Shown here: one piece after another, positions 10,801 through 23,492 of the stretch | Layout of the letters: each line of letters starts with the position of its first letter | How positions within the stretch are numbered: position 1 is the first letter of the stretch | NCBI GenBank assembly: GCA_032164245.1 | Contig: JAVMKO010000005.1 | Location: forward strand, 42,746,133 to 42,810,132 | DNA: 64,000 bases | Direction of reading: 5' to 3' | Source: Sternotherus odoratus | Lineage: Eukaryota > Chordata > Testudines > Kinosternidae | Translations under genes and position numbers: made by a program | Notes under the pieces: generated by a model | What the model saw: only the letters and a program-made list of their open reading frames with translations | Databases searched by the model: none | What the model was told of the DNA's origin: nothing

Positions 10801-13800
10801 TCCCTGGCTAGTGATATTTTGTATGGCAGCATGGTACAAACCATCCTTGAATGAAAAGTCAGACCAGCCCAACGGCCCTAAACCAGCCTGCCCTTCCGTG
10901 CCACTCCAGCACTTGTGAGTAGAGAGCCCGAGGTGTCAGGCTCGGTGTTTCGAGGAAAAGTCACACACCCATTCCTATAACCTGACAAGGTGTCTTCTGC
11001 TGTTTTGTCTGAAATCCAAGAGCCAGTCCTGCTTAAAGCTGGTTGGAAAACCAGTGCAGTGAAAACCACTGAAGTTGTTTTCATTTTGAATGGTTTGAAA
11101 TGGACCCATTTTTTTCTTTCCTTGCAAATTGTTTTACAATTGTTTTTTTTTTTAAATTGAAACCCCTATCCAAATGGTCATTGCAAATTTTCATTGCCTG
11201 AAAGTTGGGAAACAAAAAATGCGATGGACATTTTGATCACCTTTCTGATATTTTTTTTTTTTTGCTGGAAACCAAAAATAATGTTGGTGATGGTGTGGGA
11301 CCAAAAGAAAAAAGGAGCATTTATGAAAAAATGCTACTTTTCAATGGAAAAACTTTCCATTGGAACATTTCAACCGTATCTAGTCCAGATGTTCTGCTTC
11401 CATCTAAGCTGTCGGTAATGTAATTGCTGTTGATTGTTGGAATGTTCTGCGAATACTTGTCTAACGAGGGGATGAAAAGGAGGGTAGGTTATGGGCTTTG
11501 GAGCATGGTAACTGTTTTGGAAGGGGCCGGATTTGAAGGGCTGGAAGTGAAAGACCCAGGGTTCAAATAGCTAACTGCTGAGCTCATCCCGATCTCAGAG
11601 AGTCACACAAATGAGCTGTGCTGAAGTTGTCTTAAAGATGGATTGGATCAGACAGAATTAATCTCCCTCCCTCGACCCCTCTTTTACCTGAGGACTTGCT
11701 CATGTCAGCTCCTTTCAGTGGAATGGGCTGAGTCAGGGTAGGAGGTGCTGTTATAAGACGGAGCCATATAGGGGGATTAAGGTTAGGATGAATAGATAGG
11801 ATGAAAAAGAGCTTTGAGTGCAGTGACAATGGGTAACGCAAACAACTAGCTTCACTGGGAGCATGCACATCAATGTGACTGAGGTAAAACTGGGGACGGA
11901 TGACGCCCACCCTGGTGTATATCCAACCATCCCAATCCAACAGTTATCGCCAAACCACCCTGAGTACATACACTCCCCATCTGCACATGCAGCACTCCGG
12001 TGCTTTCTCCTACCATGAATGACAGCTGCAATTCAGTGGTGCAGGTGAGCTCCACTAAGAGTTACTAGAAACCAACCCAGTGCTGGGCAACTCATTTATT
12101 GTGGATAATTCAGCCAGCAAATTGAACCACCTCTTCCTTCTCACGCAGACTTTGATCTTCCCAAATTGAGTTCCTATTTGCAATGGTGAGACCAGTCATT
12201 TGGGCCAGACAATGGCTTCACAAAAACTTTACCGCCACTGTTTCTCAAGTGGGTGATTGGTCCCCTAAGCCACATGGCATTTTTTCTGCTCCCTGATTGA
12301 ACGTCTTAAGCTTTTTAAGCAGGAGACCACGTGATGAAGAGCTTGATAAAGGGCACCATCCCCCGAATAGTCACACCAAGTAAAACCTACTCATGAGTAA
12401 CTAGCAGTTAAAAACAAAAAACAAATATTCCTTCAATATTCAATGAGCTTCAAACTCATTGCCTTCTGGGCTTGGAGACTTTGGCATCCATGCTTCCAAA
12501 CACATCAGCAAGGGCTAGAAAACTTCCAGAAGATGCAGGCTGGGTTCCTCCCATAAACTCCTGACTCCAGGTACTAGCACTTCAAGAACCGCCCTTCCCG
12601 AAATCTCACGAGAATTGAGCCATTTGGAATCCCAAGACCCATCGGTTTGCAGGCTTCGCCTGGTGCTAGTGGGGAATGTGGTAATGTGAGACATGCAGGG
12701 GCCAGCCCAATGATAGAGTCTCTCTGCTCATGGCCAGGCAGGCCTGGGTTCTCCCACTGAGAGGGTTCTCCTGGCTTAGTTGTGGGCATGCTGGGGCTGC
12801 TACAAACTGGCATAGATTAAAGCTCTGCGCTGCCCAAGAGTTTGGGGGCACAAATATGGCATCCAGCCAGCACAGTGGCCCCCTATCCCAGTTTGGTGCT
12901 GAGTGGAGCTTGACCAGAGGCTCTTGTCTCTTCCTCAGGACGTTGTCGCTCTGCAACTCCTTGCAACTCCTCATCCTCTTGCTGTGGGAGGGGAGGGGGG
13001 GTCCTGTCCAGGAGGGTCTCGGTGACCCTCCCCCCGCTGAGATGTCCACATTCCTGCTGAGGGGAAGGGCACTGTGGTTTTTCCTCCATTCTGTGACGAT
13101 GGTGACCCATGCACAGCAGCGGGCGTATGGGGAGACATCCAAGGGAGCTCTTCCTTCCTGGCCCAAGAGGGGCTGGCGCAGAAGGGGCACCTCCCGGGGA
13201 CTGCTAACTGCCTGTCACAGGGGCTCCTGCCCCTAGCCCAGCCCAGGCTGCCCCGGCCCAGCAGGGAGCCCGCGGGTGTCCTGATGGGGACACGTCTCCT
13301 CTCTGGCGGGATGCGGCGATGCTGAGGGACTGGGACTGCAGCAGGCAGGCTTCTGGAGGAGAGTCATGTGCCATGGGGGGCCTCAGCGCAATCACAGGAG
13401 GAGCCTCACAGGAGCCAGGGAGGAGAGCTGGACTGCATCCAGGTGGGGGAGGAGAAACTCAAGGGGGAGAGAGAGAGGGGCTGAGAAGATCCAGGAGAGG
13501 GGGAGCTGCTCCCCTCCCCCTGGTCGCCCTGGGATGGCAGAGGGAGAGCAGGACACCAGGCCCTACCCCAGGAGGCAGCCATGGGAGGCGGGTGCCCAGG
13601 TCTGTGTGACACCTCCCCCCAACCCCCAGATACTTTACTGTCCCCATGTCAGTGTCTTGGCCCCTTGCTGGTGGCAGGTGCCTCATGCCCCCAGCCAGGC
13701 AGCTATGCCCCCTATGCTTCAGACCCTGCTGGAGGGTGGGGAAGGTGGCCGATCTGAAACCTGCACAGTGAATAACCTCCATGAGGCAAACTGCCCCGTG

Positions 13801-13859
13801 GAGAAGGTGCCATGGCCTGGCAGCAGCTCCTGCTGGCTGTTCCTGGGGAGGACGTAAGG
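10801..13859. other. Intron, no recognised features
   Basis: Poly-T and A-rich stretches lie near 11109-11260. The remainder looks like single-copy intron DNA without supported features. Confidence 0.5.
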
Positions 13860-14100
13860 ACCAGTCCTGGGTTCCCAAGCTCCTGGAAAGGGCTCTGGGG
13901 GCAGCCTGGGAGGATGGGTGGGAAGGACCGGACCCGGATTCCTGAGCTGCTGGAATGGGCTATGGGGGGGGGGGGGGGAAGGACCGGGATGGATTCCTGC
14001 GCCCCTGGGGGGGGGGGGAGGGTAGGACTGGATCTGGATTCCTGAGCCCCTGGGGGGGTAGGACTGGATCTGGATTCCTGAGCCCCTGGAACATGCTCTG
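13860..14100. repeat. Degenerate tandem repeat with G runs
   Basis: The block ggattcctgagcccctgg recurs four times at roughly 45-60 bp intervals. Runs of up to 17 G separate the units. Confidence 0.75.
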
Positions 14101-14530
14101 GGGGCAGCCAGAGTCAGGAGGGCAGAGCAAATACCCTGGAACAGGAGTCTTGAGTGCGTCACTCGCAGCACAGCAGGAGGGTCGTGCAGAGAAAAATCAA
14201 ATCTCGGAAGAAGCTGAACATCCCCCTGGGACCGTGAGCTCCTGATTCCTCCCAGCACCTTGAGCTGCTTCTGGAGCCAGTGAAACAAACCCAGGCTAAC
14301 CCTGCCTCCATGCAGTGAGCCAGCCTGGCCGCTAGCCCAGCGGGAAGATGATCTCGTGGAAGAGACACTGTCGGGGGCAGGGCCTCAGAGCCGTGCATCC
14401 CATTCCCCCGCCCGAGCTAGTCCCAATTAAACAACACAATCCATCTCCAGCTGGAGCGTTGTCAGCTTTCCTACCCGGGTGGTGGGCACTGCCGTGCTTA
14501 AAGAGCCAGCCGGGGGAGCGCCTACGTCTG

Positions 14531-14551
14531 TTTTGGTAGGACCTACCAAAA
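14531..14551. repeat. 21-bp palindrome, 10-bp perfect arms
   Basis: The arms ttttggtagg and cctaccaaaa are separated by one A. It could bind a dimeric factor. No repeat family is recognised around it. Confidence 0.8.
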
Positions 14552-16742
14552 ACCAGGCCCAACATCCACCATTCCTCCACCCCTGCGAGTGGCAGGTGCT
14601 CTGAAAGGAATCCAGAGCCCATGGCTCCGTTCCCAGCACGGCCCCCCTGACAGTGTCCCTCCTCCCCGCAGCATCTGGAGCAAGGCCTAGGGGGAGCAAG
14701 GTGTTAGTCTGAGAGGAGATGTGAGGACCGGCTGCTCTGTGCCGGGTGGTGGCACGGACAGCTCAGCCATCTCAAGGGGCGTGCCCAACTGGGGGTTAGC
14801 AGTTAGGTGCATGCCATGGGGGAGGAGGGTTAGGGAGCCCAGGCATGCCCTGGGAGGGGAGCCGGCTCCTGCCCTTGGGGGGATCTGAGCGCGAGTCCCA
14901 CCTTGCGTTCTGCTGGTGTCGGGCTGTGGGAGGAGTCGGCGGCTCGGCTTCCCCGTCCTCCCGGCTGGACGCTTTGGGTCAGTGCAAAGGCCTGAGGAGA
15001 AGGAGCAGTGCAGAGAGTTAGAGCTGGCGGGGACAGAGGCCGCCCAGTGGGTGGCGGGGATGGACACTAGGGCAGTGGGAGGGGGTCATGCCCACCTGGA
15101 AGGGCAAGAAACTCCCCCCCGCCCCCAGCCAGCGTTGCCTGTCCCAGTTCCTAGAGTGCCCTCATGGACAGAGCCAGCGCTCTTGAGCCCAGGGCATTGT
15201 GAGCGTGCCAGGCTCGTGTGTGCCACATGCGATTGTGCCCACCGTGTGCTAGCGTGGCGGCATGCTTGTGATGGCATGTGCAGGCGTGACATGTGCCAGC
15301 GTGTGTGGCACACATTGGATGGGCCTCCTCCTGCCCTGTACTGACACTGACAACAGATGTGGAACTTTGTGACAAGCCCCCTCCCCCACCCCTGATTATC
15401 TCACTCACACACACAGACAGAGGGAGTGACCAAGACCCTAGGTTAAACCTCAGGGAATCCTGGCTCCAACAGGGCTGGGTCCTGGCCCACTTCTGGGACT
15501 GTGTGACCAAATACCATGCCTGGCTCAGGCCTGCTGCACAGTACTCATAACCGTGCCCTTTGCTCTGCCTGCCACACCCTCGTGACACCCAGACTAAGAA
15601 CCTCAGGCTGCCGAGAGGCCAGGACAGCGGCACATGCCCTGACAATGCCTGCGGCTCGAGGAGCCTCAGAGCTTCCCAGTCCTTAACCCACACTCAACTA
15701 GGCTTGCCCTGCGGTGCCCATAGGTGCTATACAGGAGGTACCACCCTGGCTGACGGGGCACATCTGACCTCTGAGGAGGGTGTCTGTCTCAGCCGGGAAT
15801 AGTGTGGAGCCCACAGTTCCATAGCACGGCTGGGATATCCCTTCCTGACCCCAGCTCTTGCCCTGAAGCATGAGGATGAGGAGGAATGTCAGGATTACCC
15901 CGATCCCACAAAGCTGCTGTGTGGGGCCAGCTCCTCCCTCTCTAGTCACCTTATGCACAGCTTCATCGTCTGGCTTTTCTCCAATGAACTGCGGTGCTGC
16001 GCTGTTGGGAGGTACCAGCCCACCTGGACCCCAGGACTGGTGGGCAGAGCCCATGGCGAACGGGCCCCACCCTCTCTAGTGACAGCAATAGCCTATTTGA
16101 AATTTAGGAGGTGGTGGGCGGAGCCTCTCAGAAAGAAAAGTCCACTCCCACAGGATGGGCAAGACTGGGACGGGCAAGACTGGGACTAGATTCACCCCCC
16201 CCCCCCCCCGGGCTGGGAGGTTACTCCCTCCTGCCTTGGCCTCTCGGAGGAGACTGACAGAAAGGGCTCAAGATCAATTTGGGCCCCTGATGCTCACAGC
16301 GATTAGGAGATGCAGCCTCAGGTGAAATGCGCTGAGATCCCCGTAGGCCCCCAAATAGCCCTAAGAAGGGGACAGCACACAGCCTCTGCTTGTCAAGGAT
16401 TACAGCTGGATTGGAATGGATGACCTGGATGTGGGGGAGCCCCTCTGTCTCAGCCCCCATCCTCTAGGGCAGGAAGCCAATAGAAACACCCCCTTGACAG
16501 CCAATAGAAAGCCAGGAAGGTGTGCATCCATTTCTTGCACAGAGTGCGCAAAAATGCGTGGCCATTCGGCTGCGAGTGATGAACCCAAATCACACAATTA
16601 GAACAAGGCAGGTGTTAGCCAGGCACAGTCCACAACACAGCAGGTGTCACCAGGTGACGCTGTTCCCCAGACTTACAAGTTGGCCAGCTGGAAGAAATGT
16701 CGGGAGGTTGGATGCTGTGATGCACATTCTGTAGGGGGGAGC

Positions 16743-16775
16743 TGTGGCAAGCAGCAGGGCAGTTTGCTTGCCACA
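16743..16775. repeat. Perfect hairpin, 11-bp arms and 11-nt loop
   Basis: The arm tgtggcaagca (16743-16753) pairs with tgcttgccaca (16765-16775) around a loop gcagggcagtt. Confidence 0.8.
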
Positions 16776-18090
16776 CCATCCTCTCTAACTAGTTAAATCC
16801 AGGGCGAGTAGCTGCTGAAGAATCGAGCATTGGTGCATGGATGAGATTCTCGGACGAAGGGCGGTTTGGGCCCACCTCAGTTCCAGGCCTGGTGGATACA
16901 CTGCGAATCTTTCCTCATTCAACGCTCCTGCTTCCTCCTTCGCGGGCAGGCTGGCTTGCAGGTCCCGAGCTCTGCTGCTGCTCGGCAGGGGGGCAGCAGT
17001 ATTAATGAAGCCATTCACAGACACAGGTGGGCTTAGTAATGGGACCGAGGTGCTGACCCGTGCGTGGGATTAACTCTCCAGTAACACAGGACGCTGGAAA
17101 CCCCAACCAGCTGCGACGCGGAAACCGAGATTCCCTGTTCCACACCTCACTGTACACACGATAGAATAACCTAGTGCCGAGCACTACCAGAGACCTGGTG
17201 GAGCCAAGCTGAGAGGCAGCACCTGATAACCTGATTGTTTAATATGTGTCCCCGTCCTTGACTCTAGGGGCATGAGCCCATCTTAGACACAGATACAAAG
17301 AATTCACTAGTGTAAACTGAAGTGAAATGTAGCAAACCTCATGTACCCTCCCTCCCCACACCTCCCCGAGCACCTACCAGGCAAATTATTTGCATTCCCC
17401 ATGTGCTCCATGCCACCAAAACTCATCAGTGTCCAAGGGAAGAGAGACATTCCAGCCCCCCCAGTGCGATCACTCACTGCCCCAAGTCAGGTCACCGAGC
17501 TGCCTCCAACAACTCTGTAGGCAACCAGGCCCAAAGTGGAGATTCTCCCACCTCAAGGGGTGTGCAAAGCTCCCAGCAGACCTTCAGCGAGAGCCAGGGG
17601 CTTGGTGCATCTCAGCAGAGTGCATGGGCCCCCCGGCTGTTTTCCAGATAGAGCCCTGCCCAAGGATTCTGTTCAACGGGGATTCACAGCTCAGTAGCTG
17701 TAATCTCCCCCGTGGCAAGGAAATCCATGTAAAGAGAACCCCACACGCAGTTCAGAGACACCGGGGTGGCCAGAGGGCTGCTATATTCCACAGGCGCCCC
17801 CTTTTGAGCTGGCTACAATAGCCCCAGGTTCCAGACTGCGAGGAGCAGCAGCCTGGCCTTGTACTGGAGACCTCGGCCAGGCCTCTTATGGGCCTTCTGC
17901 AGAGTCCATTGGGTTGAGAGCGGCTGCAGGCCACTGCCTGAGCCTGGGTGATGGCCTCTTGGAGCAAATATTGCACCGCCCAGGCAGCCCTGCCAGAACA
18001 TGCCATGCCTAGGCAGCTCCCTGGAGCAAAGGGGATGCCACCCCTCCAGCTGGGCATGCACGGCCGACCAATGGCCCTCCAGCGCCTCAC

Positions 18091-18210
18091 CTGTGCTTTG
18101 CGCCCCCTGTTGACGAAGGTGCAGACGGGGTTGTAGGCGCCAGTGCCGCAGACGTACAGGTGGGTCCGGTTCCAGGGCTGGATCAGGCGGATGAAGTTGC
18201 CACATTCACC
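18091..18210 (-). CDS. SEMA3F: Semaphorin-3F exon: sema domain, 40 codons
   Basis: This exon has exactly 120 nt (40 codons), with acceptor cttcatag and donor gtgagg on the minus strand. It encodes Gly-Glu-Cys-Gly-Asn-Phe, then [19 protein letters not shown] and a Cys-Thr-Phe-Val-Asn-Arg-Gly end. The N-R-T sequon and the cysteines of VCGTG and the following Pro-Val-Cys are standard sema-domain disulfide and glycosylation positions. In human SEMA3F an optional 31-codon exon can follow here (isoform 1). I cannot recognise a turtle counterpart in the 9.9-kb intron that follows, but such a fast-evolving exon could not be spotted by eye. It corresponds to about residues 113-152 of the human protein (recalled). 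Both junctions keep the open frame. Confidence 0.93.
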
Positions 18211-20012
18211 CTATGAAGCAGGAGGAGAATGAGAGGGGTTATGGGGGCCAGGGGCAGCATGCGCAGGATCCTCGGCACCCCCACGCCCACCCCAGCCTTG
18301 CTTGCATGGTGCATGCTCAGGCCTCAGGTGTCAGGGCCGCTGGCGACTGGCGTGTAGTTAGGAGGGTGTCCCGGTGCCAGAGGGGTAGTGTAGCCTGATG
18401 CCAAGCCTGGGGCTCCTCAGAGGGATTTAAATAGCCCAGGGATGGTGGGGGTCAGTAGGTACTTCCAGGACCGACCCTGCTGCATGGCCTGAAGCTGATC
18501 CAGCCCTGAGGACTCAATGAAGGAATTTTCTCCCCACATGGAGTCCCACTGGGAGTGGCTGGGGCTGGAATAGCCATGAGCTCCTCCCAAGTCAGCACTC
18601 ACCACGCTGCTACTGGGCGCAGGCGAACAGGCACCCCATCCCCTCTGCTCTGGGGAACAGGCCAATGGGCACCCCACCCCTTTCTGCCCCAGGGCACAGA
18701 CAGGGGATGCCAGGTTGGCTGCATTACCAACAGGTGAGAAGCAGCAGTACAGCAATTAGGACTGGGTGTCCTGCTGGGCCCGGCTCCTTAGTTAATGACC
18801 CAGGGTCAGGGCCAGGCAGCTCCTGTTTCCTCCCCGTTGGGGGGAGGTGAGCCTGGGAGTCCAGCCTGGGAAGCACAAACTGGGGGAAGGGGGGGCTGAG
18901 CGGGGATGCAGGCACCTTTGTCGGGGGGCTGAGCCCTGCGGCAGGAGCGATAGCAGCTGAGCGACCAGTGGAGAGCAGGACTGGGGGGTCAGGCGGCTGC
19001 CAGGCATGAGGGGCTTGGCTCCGGTGGAAGCAGCTCTATGACCGCCAACCCCTCTTTTCCTCAGAGCCAGGGGCACCTACTGGATGGCCTGAGAGGAACT
19101 GCGGGGTACATGGGCTGGGGTTTTCAGCTGCAGCCCGGCTGGTACCAGCAGGAGCCCGGCCTGAGCCTGGCTGTGCCCCAAGCAGCAGTGACCGCATGGC
19201 ATGTACGGTGTGTACTGCTGGGCGTGGCGAGGAGCAGCAGGGCTGGCTGCTCCCCTGCCCTCTCCTGGCCCTATACTTCTGACAGATGGGCCACAGAGTC
19301 AAACCTGTGTGGGTAGGGGGTAGCCAGTGCTGCTCATCACCACTGCCATTGGGCTGGCTCCTGCACCAGGCCCTTTCCACCGGGTGCCCCACTTCCACTC
19401 TCAGGGACAGGGGGTGACACTGTACCTAGGTAGGCCAAGCTGGCAGCGGGGCTGAGCCTAGCATGGGCTCAGGGGGCGAGATGCTGGGGGCAGCGGCTGC
19501 AGGAGGAATGGCTCCACAGGTGCGTCCCGTGGGCAAAATTTCTGGGGGGTGCCTCTGCCCCCCTCACGCACATCCTCTCCAGCTCCGGCCCTGAGACATC
19601 CATTGGAACGGTAGGACGTCCCCAGCTCTCAGCCACTCAGCCATTCAGCCCCCCAGCACGGCAAGGACCCAAATCAGACCCTCCTGCAGGTTGAATGATG
19701 GGATGATCACCAGGCCCAGGCAACCTGGATCCTCTCGTCACGGTCGATTGGTTACCATAGCAATGTGCCAGGGGAAGGCCACATGCACATTCCCCTGGTG
19801 AGCCAACGGCCCCTTGAACCACGTGCCAGTATCACAATGCTGGGGTGCAAGGCACACAGGTTTCCCTGTTGTCATTACAGCCTGTAGTCTGTCAGCTGAC
19901 CGGCGAGCATGGATCTCAAAGAGCCAACCCCTGAAGGAGTGCCCAGGCCGGCTCTCCATGCCCGCAGGTGCCTTTGTCCAGTCCCCAGCCACGCGCCCCC
20001 AGAAGGACTCAC
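18211..20012. other. Semaphorin intron (1.8 kb)
   Basis: This intron lies between the 21-codon and 40-codon exons. No repeat or RNA gene is recognised in it. Confidence 0.6.
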
Positions 20013-20075
20013 GTTGTTGTTCTTTCCCGACAAGATGCACTCGTCGATCCGCTGCTGGGATGCGGGCCAGTGAAT
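20013..20075 (-). CDS. SEMA3F: Semaphorin-3F exon: sema domain, 21 codons
   Basis: This short exon of 63 nt (21 codons, both ends on codon boundaries) lies between acceptor cttgtcag and donor gtgagt on the minus strand. It begins Ile-His-Trp and contains QQRIDECILSGK, the segment that carries the first conserved cysteine of the class 3 sema domain. It ends in Asn-Asn-Asn, where the human protein has Asp-Val-Asn, and joins directly to the next exon, which starts Gly-Glu-Cys. It corresponds to about residues 92-112 of human SEMA3F (recalled). The intron before it is 3417 bp and holds the two hAT elements at 20379-21314 and 21692-22537, so the exon sits about 300 bp from a transposon. Length, phase and residues agree with the family. 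Confidence 0.93.
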
Positions 20076-20378
20076 CTGACAAGACAACAGGCACTCGGTC
20101 GTCATCGGGGGTTTTCCACCGGGGCTAAATTTAGATCTGGCTGAACCCACGCAATCAAGGCCTGGGCCCCTCAGAGAGGTCCCCGCCACGGTCTGCTACC
20201 GGCTTCCCAGGAGGAATAGCCAACAGCTCGACCAGCACACGGGGATTGTACCAGGGTCCTGCATCTCATCACGCTCCAGGGATCGGGAGAAGCCGCCCTC
20301 GACTGACAGACAGGGAGGTTGAATTCCCTTCTCCCCAAGGTTAGCTCCATTTCTGGCCCACAGAGAAGGCATCTCCTC

Positions 20379-21314
20379 CAGTGGCAGATTTAGAGCTAGT
20401 GGGGCCCTGTGCACAGCTTCATTTTCGTCCTCCCCCGTGGGACCCAGCCAAGAAAAAGAACATTCCCTCCCCCTGTCCCCCCTCCCCATGGTTTTTCTTT
20501 CCTCCTCCTTCTCCTATAAGTAATGGGAAGTAAATGAAAATAAAGTGGGGAACCTTGATTGGGGCAGGGGGTTGGGGCGTGGAGGCAGGGCTCTGGGAGG
20601 AAGTGTGGGTGCTGGGTGCGGGCTCTGTGCTGGGGAAAGCGGTTGGGGCATGGGAGGAGGGGTGAGGGGTGCAGGTTCTGGGAGGAAGTTTGGGTGCAGG
20701 GGGTTTGGGTGCAGGAGGGGGGACTGGGGCGGGTACATACCTTGGATGAGGTGGCTCCCAAAGCGACCGGCACCCTCCCCTCCGGCAGTGGCTGCTAGGC
20801 AGTGGGGGGATCAGAGGTTCTTCGCATGGCACTGCGCCCACAGCTCCCATTGGCTCAGAACTGCGGCCAATGAGAGCTGCGGAGTCAGTGCTCAGGCTGG
20901 GGGGCAGCGCGCGGAGACGCTTCCCCCCCAGGTGCCGCAGGGACATGCCAGCTACTTCCTGGAGCAATGTGGCATGAAGGGAGGGAAGCAGGATGGGCAG
21001 GGAGCCGCCTTAGCTCTGCTGCATGGCTGCTGGCACGTCTCTGTGTGCCCCTTGGGAGGAGGGGAGCACTGTCTCTGTATGCTGCCCCTGCCTCCTCCCC
21101 ACCAGGGGCGTGCAGAACAGTGCCAGCAGACGGCCATTTTCGGGAGCGGCAGGGGGCCACGGCAGACAAGCAGCCTGCTTGCCTGAGCCCTGCTGCGCTG
21201 CTGGCTGGGACTCGCAGGCAGGTTGTCAGATATTTGTCCTGCATTTTGGGGAACCCCTTGTCATTGGGGGCCCCGTGCCACTGCACGATTTGTTGCATGG
21301 TAAATCTGCTCCTG
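20379..21314. mobile_element. Non-autonomous hAT-type element (936 bp)
   Basis: The ends CAGTGGCAGATTTA and (reverse complement) CAGGAGCAGATTTA match at 12 of 14 positions. The flanks carry an 8-bp duplication, atctcctc (20371-20378) and gtctcctc (21315-21322), with one mismatch. The interior has a degenerate G-rich tandem portion (about 20560-20740) and the inverted CCAAT hairpin also found at 21925-21969. No transposase is encoded. Confidence 0.78.
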
Positions 21315-21691
21315 GTCTCCTCCTCTGCAGCTCAGGAGCCAGATGGGGGAGGTGGCCCGGGGCAGATAAAGAACAAGGACCCAAGCGGGGCTGGCACCTT
21401 CCCGCTCAGCACATCCTGCCCTTTAGCCCCTCCCCAGCCTCAGGCATGGACTCATGATCTGCTGCTGCTGCTCCATGGCTCCTTGGTGGCCCGGGCCCAG
21501 GAGCCATGGGTCAGGGAAAGCTCCTGCCAGGCTGATGGGTCAGCAGGGCACTTGTGAGGGACCTTGGGATGCTCTGGGAGTGGCTTTGCCATGTGACATA
21601 CCACAGGCAGTAGGAAGAGCTGAGAAGAGAAGAGGCAGGGTCTAGGCAAGCTTGTCCCCCCCTCCCCACAGCTCCATCACCACAAGGCCAT

Positions 21692-22537
21692 TAGGGTTGC
21701 CAGGCAACCGGAATGCTCGGTTGTAAAGGGACCCTGGTGGCTGCGGTCAGCACCGCTGACTGGGCCAGTAAAAGTCCAGTCAGCAGTGCAGCAGGTCTAA
21801 GGCAGGCTCCCTACCTACTCTGGTTCTCTATGTCTCCCAAAAGAGGTCGACATGGCCCTGTGACCCCTAGGCGCAGAAGCGATCAGGGAAGCTCCATGTT
21901 CTACCCCTGTCCCCAATGCCGGCTCCGCAGCTCCCATTGGCTGGGAACCGCAGCCAATGGGAGCTGCGGGGGCGGTGCCTGAGGGTGCGGGTAGCATGCA
22001 CCACACAGAGCTGCCTGGCCATACCTCTGCCTAGCATCCTGACATGCCGGCCAGTTCCGGGAGCCCCACGGAGCCAGGGTGGGCAGGCAGGCAGGGAGCC
22101 TGTGTTAGTCCAACTGCGCCACCAACTGGGAGCCGTAAGCGCTGCCCAGATAAGCGATCTGCATCCTGCATCCCAACCACTGCATGTGGACAGAACCCCT
22201 TCCTGCACCCAAACTTCTTCCTAGACTCCATACCCCAATCTGCACCCCAACTCCCTGCCCCAGGCTGGAACCCTCTCCCACACTCAATCTCCCTCCCAGA
22301 CCCCACACCCCTTCCCATCCCCCACTTCCCTACCCCAACCCTGAGCCCCCTCCCACACTCTGCCTCAGCCCAGTGAAAGTGAGTGAGGATGCGGGAGAGG
22401 GAGCCATGTGGGGGGAGAAGGGGGCTGGAGTGAGTGGGGCAGGGCCTCAGAAAAGGGGTGGGGCCTTAGGGAAGGGGCAAGGAAGGGGGCGGGGCAAAGG
22501 TGTTTGGTTTTGTGCAATTAGAAAGTTGGCAACCCTA
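21692..22537. mobile_element. Non-autonomous hAT-type element (846 bp)
   Basis: The ends TAGGGTTGCCA and TAGGGTTGCCAAC (reverse complement of the right end) are inverted repeats. The flanks aaggccat (21684-21691) and atggccgt (22538-22545) agree at 6 of 8 positions, fitting an old 8-bp target duplication. The interior carries the 18-bp-arm hairpin at 21925-21969 and a C-rich/G-rich tail region at 22180-22500. No transposase is present. Confidence 0.72.
21925..21969. repeat. Hairpin with inverted CCAAT boxes
   Basis: Perfect 18-bp arms (ccgcagctcccattggct and its complement) flank a 9-nt loop gggaaccgc. Each arm carries a CCAAT box, in opposite orientations. A diverged copy lies in the neighbouring element near 20838-20882. 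Confidence 0.85.
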
Positions 22538-23492
22538 ATGGCCGTATGTGGGTGTGCTGGGGGTGACCCTGGTGCTGGTCAGAGGCGCCTGGCTGGCAGC
22601 TCAGTGAGAGCATCCCTGTGGGGGTCTCATCAGTTCAGAGGTTTTCCTGCCCATCTCCCACCGCCGCACTGGAGTACTCAGGCTCTCTACTGGGTGGCCC
22701 ATCTGCTCTTAGAGCAGGGTCAGCCAGCACAGGAGCACAGGCACCGGAGCCCCGTCTGCTCTAGTGCATCCAGTCTCGCTAGCACCAATGGGGAATCTTC
22801 AGAGAGCTCCCTGCAGAGCCAGGCCATGGGGCAAGTCTCCATTTAACCCTTGGCCTCTCTGCTGAGACATCAGAAAGAGCACTGGGTCAGGGGGCTTTAG
22901 GGAGACCCAGACTGACACAGAAGCCCATTTCCCTGTCCCCAAAGAGCTGAGAAGGGCCGTAGGATTGAGATGGTCACCACTGGCGTGAGCCAGCTTTGAA
23001 CTCCAACCTAGAGAAATTTGTACCTTATTCCTAGCATGGGTTTCTCTGGTTTCAGCTCCCAAAGGCAGGTTCTGCCTTTGTCTGCTAGGCCCAAGACACT
23101 CTGCTATCAGATCTGTCCTTCCCGCTCAGGCTCCCATCACCCAGGATCAACCTTCTCTGGGATCAATTAAACAGCTGGAATTTCCTAAGTCGGTCAGCAA
23201 AGGGCCCTGACTGGCTCTCGGCTTCCCTGCCTGCCAAGGTCATGGGGGAAGTGCACACTAGAACTGGACAGTCCCCAGCAGGGGTCACACGTCCCGGGGC
23301 CCCGGTCTCCTCAGCAGCAATGACTCAATATGAGGTGGAACCAGGCAAAGCAGGGGATGGATGGTGGCTACCAACTCATTTCACTCCAGCTCCAGCTCAG
23401 GGGCTTAACATTCTTCCTCCTCCTGCCCCAATTCCCCAGCCCAGCATCCCTAGTGGGCCCCCCAGGCCGGGGCAGGTCGGAAGGGCCCTTAC
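22538..23492. other. Semaphorin intron next to exon
   Basis: Nothing recognised besides the donor region of the 23493-23653 exon. Confidence 0.6.

Larger units (their letters stand above)
14101..18090. other. Intron with two perfect hairpins
   Basis: No gene is seen. There is a near-continuous palindrome at 14531-14551, a hairpin at 16743-16775, a doubled gggcaagactgggac at about 16157-16187 and a C-run at about 16195-16209. Confidence 0.55.
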
